NCBI GenBank assembly: GCA_025358235.1
Contig: JANYKH010000248.1
Location: 1 to 7,985 of the forward strand
Direction of reading: 5' to 3'
DNA from: Chloroflexota bacterium
GTDB taxonomy: Bacteria; Chloroflexota; Dehalococcoidia; Dehalococcoidales; RBG-16-60-22
DNA: 7,985 bases
Shown: in pieces, positions 5,895-7,985 of the stretch
How the letters are laid out: every line of letters starts with the position of its first letter
Numbering within the stretch: position 1 is the stretch's first letter
Program-made: the position numbers and the translations under genes
The notes under the pieces: model-generated
Seen by the model: only the letters and a program-made list of their open reading frames with translations
Databases searched by the model: none
What the model was told of the DNA's origin: nothing

Positions 5895-5968
5895 CTATCC
5901 CCTTTTCCCCTTCCCATTAAGGGTTATTAAACACCTCGCGACACTTGTTTAAATGGGAAGGGGCAATA
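5895..5968. repeat. Long-loop inverted repeat with CCCCTTCCCATT arms
   Basis: CCCCTTCCCATT (5907-5918) and AATGGGAAGGGG (5952-5963) are perfectly complementary over 12 bp with a 33-base interior. It begins with TATCCCCTT, as does the element at 2586-2643, and ends GGGGCAATAG, as does the shorter hairpin near 107. The interior sequence is unrelated to that of the sister element, so the arms and edges are what is shared. Confidence 0.6.
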
Positions 5969-5994
5969 GTTTGACAGGTTCACCCTTTCCCTGA

Positions 5995-6016
5995 CCCTTT
6001 CCCTCCAGGGAAAGGG
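5995..6016. repeat. CCCTTTCCCT perfect hairpin
   Basis: CCCTTTCCCT (5995-6004) and AGGGAAAGGG (6007-6016) pair perfectly over 10 bp with only two unpaired loop bases in the sequence. It is directly preceded by a tandem partial copy of the left arm (CCCTTTCCCTGA, 5983-5994). It belongs to the same pyrimidine/purine-arm family as the copies near 84 and 2864. Confidence 0.65.
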
Positions 6017-6067
6017 AATTGGCACATGGCTTGACCCGACCAATTTGCCCAAATAATTGTTAGAAAC

Positions 6068-6099
6068 AAAACGGGCGACCCAAAAAGTCGCCCGTTTTT
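6068..6099. terminator. Bidirectional intrinsic terminator after the minus-strand gene
   Basis: AAAACGGGCGAC (6068-6079) and GTCGCCCGTTTT (6087-6098) form a perfect 12-bp stem around CCAAAAA. On the plus strand a five-T run follows. On the minus strand the stem is followed by GTTTC after its own TTTT. It lies about 42 bases past the TAA of the minus-strand gene, so that gene is its likely user, while it also blocks plus-strand readthrough. Confidence 0.88.
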
Positions 6100-6140
6100 A
6101 TTGTGCTATTTTGTCTTGCAGGATGACGGACGTGGAGCAG

Positions 6141-6920
6141 TTATTCTTCGTCTTCCTCGTCCTCTTCATCTTCCTCATCTGGCGGCTGATCCGGTTTGAA
6201 GTGAGCGAAGGGCACCAGGGCTTCGGTCTTGCCTTTTTTGCGCGGGGGCAAGCCCATATCGGTTAATTGTTCTCCCAGATCGATAAGTCTTTCCGCCAGA
6301 GTTTCCAGTTTGGTCTGGATAACGATGCCGTCCACGCCGGCCATATAAACCGCTTTCAGGTCTTCGGCGCTCAGGCTTGAAGGCAACGCGGCCAGCACAG
6401 GTTTGTTCCAGACGCTGGTAAAACGCTGAATAAGCAGAATTTGGGCTACGGAGAGGGGTTCCGTTTCAAGGGCGGGATCATCGATGAGTATCGCATCGGC
6501 AGGCACTTCCCCAAGGAGGCGCAGCGTGCTATCAGTCAGGGTTGAATCCACTTTGAGAATCTTGCCCAGTTTACCGGTGTCCATCAGGGACGAGGCGTGG
6601 CTTTCCAGGGTAAATACGGCGAAGTCCGCGCCAACCTTGACGGCTTCGGCGGTCTCTTCGCCGGGTATCAGCCAGAGTCCCCAGGCACAGCCGGTGAGAG
6701 TTTTAACCACCTTTTGCAGGGTTTTAACTGGCAGCGCCGCTACGGGCTGGAGCAGAACGCTGTCCGCGCCCTTAATATTGATTCCGGCAGTATTTTCGCA
6801 ATCGGTAATTTTGACGACTATCGCCATTCTGCCCTTGGAGGCAGCGTGGGCCATATTAAAGCCCATCGGTTTGGGAATGCCTTTGTTAATCGTGGTGAGT
6901 TTATCAATTAATTTGCTCAT
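6141..6920 (-). CDS. Uncharacterised barrel-like protein with acidic DEE-repeat tail
   Basis: I do not recognise this 259-residue protein as a named family. Alternating strand/helix segments such as MAIVVKITD, ADSVLLQPV, WGLWLIP, ADFAVFTLE, ADAILIDD, KPVLAALP and MAGVDGIVIQT resemble a (beta/alpha)8 barrel. The last segment recalls the glycine-containing strand that binds phosphate in many barrel enzymes. No clear catalytic motif is seen. After a basic PPRKKGK patch the protein ends in twelve residues of strict DEE repeats (248-259), encoded by a low-complexity tract at 6144-6179. No signal peptide or membrane span is present. The start is ATG at 6920: GGAGGG (6934-6929 on this strand) lies eight bases upstream. 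A GTG at 6929 would use bases of that same site and is rejected. It is a single gene with its own promoter and terminator. Confidence 0.75.
   Translation of the reverse strand: MSKLIDKLTTINKGIPKPMGFNMAHAASKGRMAIVVKITDCENTAGINIKGADSVLLQPVAALPVKTLQKVVKTLTGCAWGLWLIPGEETAEAVKVGADFAVFTLESHASSLMDTGKLGKILKVDSTLTDSTLRLLGEVPADAILIDDPALETEPLSVAQILLIQRFTSVWNKPVLAALPSSLSAEDLKAVYMAGVDGIVIQTKLETLAERLIDLGEQLTDMGLPPRKKGKTEALVPFAHFKPDQPPDEEDEEDEEDEE
6144..6179 (-). repeat. Low-complexity codon tract encoding (DEE)4
   Basis: Twelve codons, all GAN, encode four DEE units just before the stop codon. Synonymous codons vary among the units (GAT/GAC and GAA/GAG mixed), which suggests the acidic protein tail is kept by selection and is not just a recent replication-slippage expansion. 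Confidence 0.75.
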
Positions 6921-6928
6921 GTTTTTCA

Positions 6929-6934
6929 CCCTCC
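6929..6934 (-). promoter_or_regulatory. Ribosome binding site that decides the barrel-like gene start
   Basis: Read on the minus strand this is GGAGGG, with eight bases between it and the ATG at 6920. An in-frame GTG at 6929 shares a base with the site and has no site of its own, so the ATG is preferred. Confidence 0.75.
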
Positions 6935-6940
6935 GCCAAT

Positions 6941-6971
6941 ATTATAACAGTAACACATTTATATGATTCAA
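6941..6971 (-). promoter_or_regulatory. Extended -10 promoter of the barrel-like gene
   Basis: On the minus strand a perfect TATAAT (6946 to 6941) is directly preceded by TGT, giving the extended TGnTATAAT form. TTGAAT (6971 to 6966), a 4 of 6 match to the -35 box, lies 19 bases upstream. Transcription would begin near 6934, at the ribosome binding site itself, so the leader is only about 14 bases. Confidence 0.65.
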
Positions 6972-7220
6972 GGGGGCTTAGTTCCGGTTTGATTGATGTT
7001 GGGTTATCCGGCTTCTTGTTCCTAATACAACATCTTTTTGAGGAAACATCGACTCTGATTCAGCCCCACCCTGAGATGGTTCGCTTCTCTCCAGCGGAAC
7101 AAGCGCACCCCTCGCGAGATGTCGCCCCGGCTCGCTAAATGATTTCAATAATTTCCTGCTATTGAGTTGAACGCCTGTTATCTTTTATTTTTCAACACTG
7201 AACAGGGATAAAAATTAAAC

Positions 7221-7260
7221 CCCGTGAGCACGGTAAAATTACGGGACAATTACTTATTGT
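7221..7260 (+). other. Overlapping small stems in the phosphorylase leader
   Basis: CCGTG (7222-7226) pairs with CACGG (7229-7233), but CCCGT (7221-7225) can instead pair with ACGGG (7241-7245). The two stems exclude each other. ACAAT (7246-7250) and ATTGT (7256-7260) form another short stem right after. Whether this part is transcribed ahead of the gene is not known, and the stems are only five pairs long. I do not recognise a known riboswitch. Confidence 0.25.
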
Positions 7261-7307
7261 AAAAAACCCAACTGCAAGCGATAATAATAATTAACTTAAT
7301 AATTTCT

Positions 7308-7313
7308 GGAGGT
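7308..7313 (+). promoter_or_regulatory. Ribosome binding site that decides the phosphorylase start
   Basis: GGAGGT, a strong match to the 16S rRNA 3' end, sits five bases before an in-frame TTG at 7319. No ATG or GTG is found nearby in frame before the conserved N-terminal sequence begins. Confidence 0.75.
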
Positions 7314-7318
7314 ACGGC

Positions 7319-7985
7319 TTGGTTTCAACAGCCGAAATCCCGCAACGAATCTCAAGGCTAGATGAACTTTCCCGCAACCTCTGGTGGAGCTGGAACGAGG
7401 ACGCCCGCCAGGTTTTCCGTTCCCTCAATTACCCGTTATGGCGTTTAAACGGGCATAACCCGGTTAAACAACTCAATGAACTCAGCCCCTACGAGCTTCA
7501 GGATGCCGCCAACGATCCCAATTTTTTGAATCTTTATGATTCTGTCATGGCGAGATTTGACCATGACATGAACTCCAAGGACACCTGGCTGGCACGAAAT
7601 TATCCCGGGTTAATGGATGACGGCCCGGTAGCCTATTTTTCCATGGAATACGCCATTCATAATTCCCTGCCGATGTACGCCGGAGGCCTGGGCGTGCTGG
7701 CCGGAGATATTTGCAAGGAAGCCAGCGACCTGGGTATTCCCATGGCCGCGGTGGGCTTTATGTACCCGCAGGGGTACTTCCACCAGCATGTCGCGGCTGA
7801 CGGGTGGCAGCAGGAGATTTATCTCCAGCTTAATTTCCATGAATCGCCGATACGGCGGATATTAATGCCGAACGGGAGCGCTGCGCTGGCCTCGGTCACG
7901 ATGGCTGACTCCACGGTGGCGATAGCAGCATGGGAAGTACAGGTGGGGAGGACAAGGCTCTATCTGCTGGACACAAATCTGGAAG
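7319..7985 (+). CDS. glgP: Alpha-glucan (glycogen) phosphorylase, N-terminal part
   Basis: The first 222 codons of a gene cut by the right edge of the window. The frame opens at TTG behind a strong GGAGGT site. The product is a GT35 alpha-glucan phosphorylase, a pyridoxal-phosphate enzyme that releases glucose-1-phosphate from glycogen or maltodextrins. RISRLDELSRNLWWSWNEDA (10-29) is the typical opening of the short bacterial/archaeal type (the DUF3417-containing TIGR02094 group), not the longer E. coli/animal type. YFSMEYAIHNSLPMYAGGLG (106-125), followed by VLAGD (126-130), is the conserved substrate/phosphate-site segment of the first domain. GFMYPQGYFHQ follows it. The lysine that binds pyridoxal phosphate lies in the missing C-terminal part, so completeness cannot be judged. 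The protein is cytoplasmic and should serve storage-glucan turnover. No other glycogen gene is visible in the window. Confidence 0.9.
   Translation, partial: MVSTAEIPQRISRLDELSRNLWWSWNEDARQVFRSLNYPLWRLNGHNPVKQLNELSPYELQDAANDPNFLNLYDSVMARFDHDMNSKDTWLARNYPGLMDDGPVAYFSMEYAIHNSLPMYAGGLGVLAGDICKEASDLGIPMAAVGFMYPQGYFHQHVAADGWQQEIYLQLNFHESPIRRILMPNGSAALASVTMADSTVAIAAWEVQVGRTRLYLLDTNLE

Larger units (their letters stand above)
5776..6140. other. Convergent intergenic gap bounded by two terminators
   Basis: No gene. The gap lies between the 3' ends of two convergent genes. It holds a strong terminator at each end (5799-5829 and 6068-6099). Between them are an inverted repeat related to that at 2586-2643 (5895-5968), a CCCTTTCCC hairpin (5995-6016), and at 5847-5867 a GAAGC...GAAGCAATCT string that looks like a remnant of the CATTGCGAG-type repeat seen whole at 203-247. 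Confidence 0.75.
6921..7318. other. Divergent intergenic region before the phosphorylase gene
   Basis: No gene is seen. At the left edge are the promoter and ribosome site of the minus-strand gene. GATGTTG (6995-7001) and CAACATC (7028-7034) form a 7-bp stem with a long loop, followed by five T. Positions 7220-7260 hold small overlapping stems. The last 90 bases are A/T-rich. A weak promoter candidate for the phosphorylase gene is TTGTAA (7258-7263) and GATAAT (7280-7285) with 16 bases between. Confidence 0.6.

Noticed and set aside
5336..5920. 194-codon plus-strand open frame
   Set aside because: It lies in a shifted frame inside the GuaB3 gene, reads through its terminator and has the composition of a shadow frame.
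6484..6966. 160-codon plus-strand open frame with a hydrophobic end
   Set aside because: It is antisense to the barrel-like gene, which has its own promoter, ribosome site and terminator. The hydrophobic end is just the antisense reading of the start region.
7070..7140. tRNA-like or structured RNA around the GGTTCGC string
   Set aside because: No cloverleaf can be drawn, the acceptor and anticodon arms are missing, and the stems are short and bulged.

Overview
The window is a stretch of bacterial chromosome with a moderately high GC content. It carries six protein-coding genes, separated by gaps rich in short palindromic repeats. The gene set suggests a Dehalococcoidia-type Chloroflexi genome: a CBS-less GuaB3-type IMP dehydrogenase, a GT35 alpha-glucan phosphorylase, a cobalamin-binding-like/radical SAM protein, and intergenic repeats of the ATTCC...GGAATGAC and CCTCTCCC...GGGAGAGG kinds. 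This assignment comes from general familiarity, not from a search, and is tentative.

Layout. Positions 1-357 are non-coding. They hold three palindromic repeats, one degenerate copy and a TATAAT box. Next comes a two-gene overlapping unit on the + strand: a small NYN/PIN-like nuclease-fold protein (358-948, probable TTG start) and a radical SAM protein with an N-terminal B12-binding-like region (902-2506). A 504-base gap (2507-3010) holds four more hairpin repeats. It is followed by a single-gene FAD-dependent oxidoreductase of the phytoene desaturase superfamily (3011-4522). A short gap with a good sigma-70 promoter leads to the GuaB3-type gene (4627-5775), which ends at a textbook intrinsic terminator.

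The GuaB3 gene converges on a minus-strand gene (6141-6920) for an uncharacterised, probably (beta/alpha)-barrel protein with a purely acidic DEE-repeat tail. The gap between them (5776-6140) is bounded by two strong terminators, with two hairpin repeats between. After a divergent intergenic region (6921-7318), an alpha-glucan phosphorylase gene begins at a TTG codon at 7319 and runs off the right edge.

How the genes work together. Only the NYN and radical SAM genes look co-transcribed; their 47-base overlap suggests translational coupling. The other genes appear to be monocistronic housekeeping or metabolic units: purine nucleotide metabolism, glycogen turnover, and a redox enzyme without an identified substrate. 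There is no CRISPR array, transposase, phage gene, tRNA or rRNA. I see no convincing new multi-gene system. The most unusual items are the NYN/radical SAM pair, the acidic-tailed barrel-like protein, and the two hairpin repeat families confined to the gaps.
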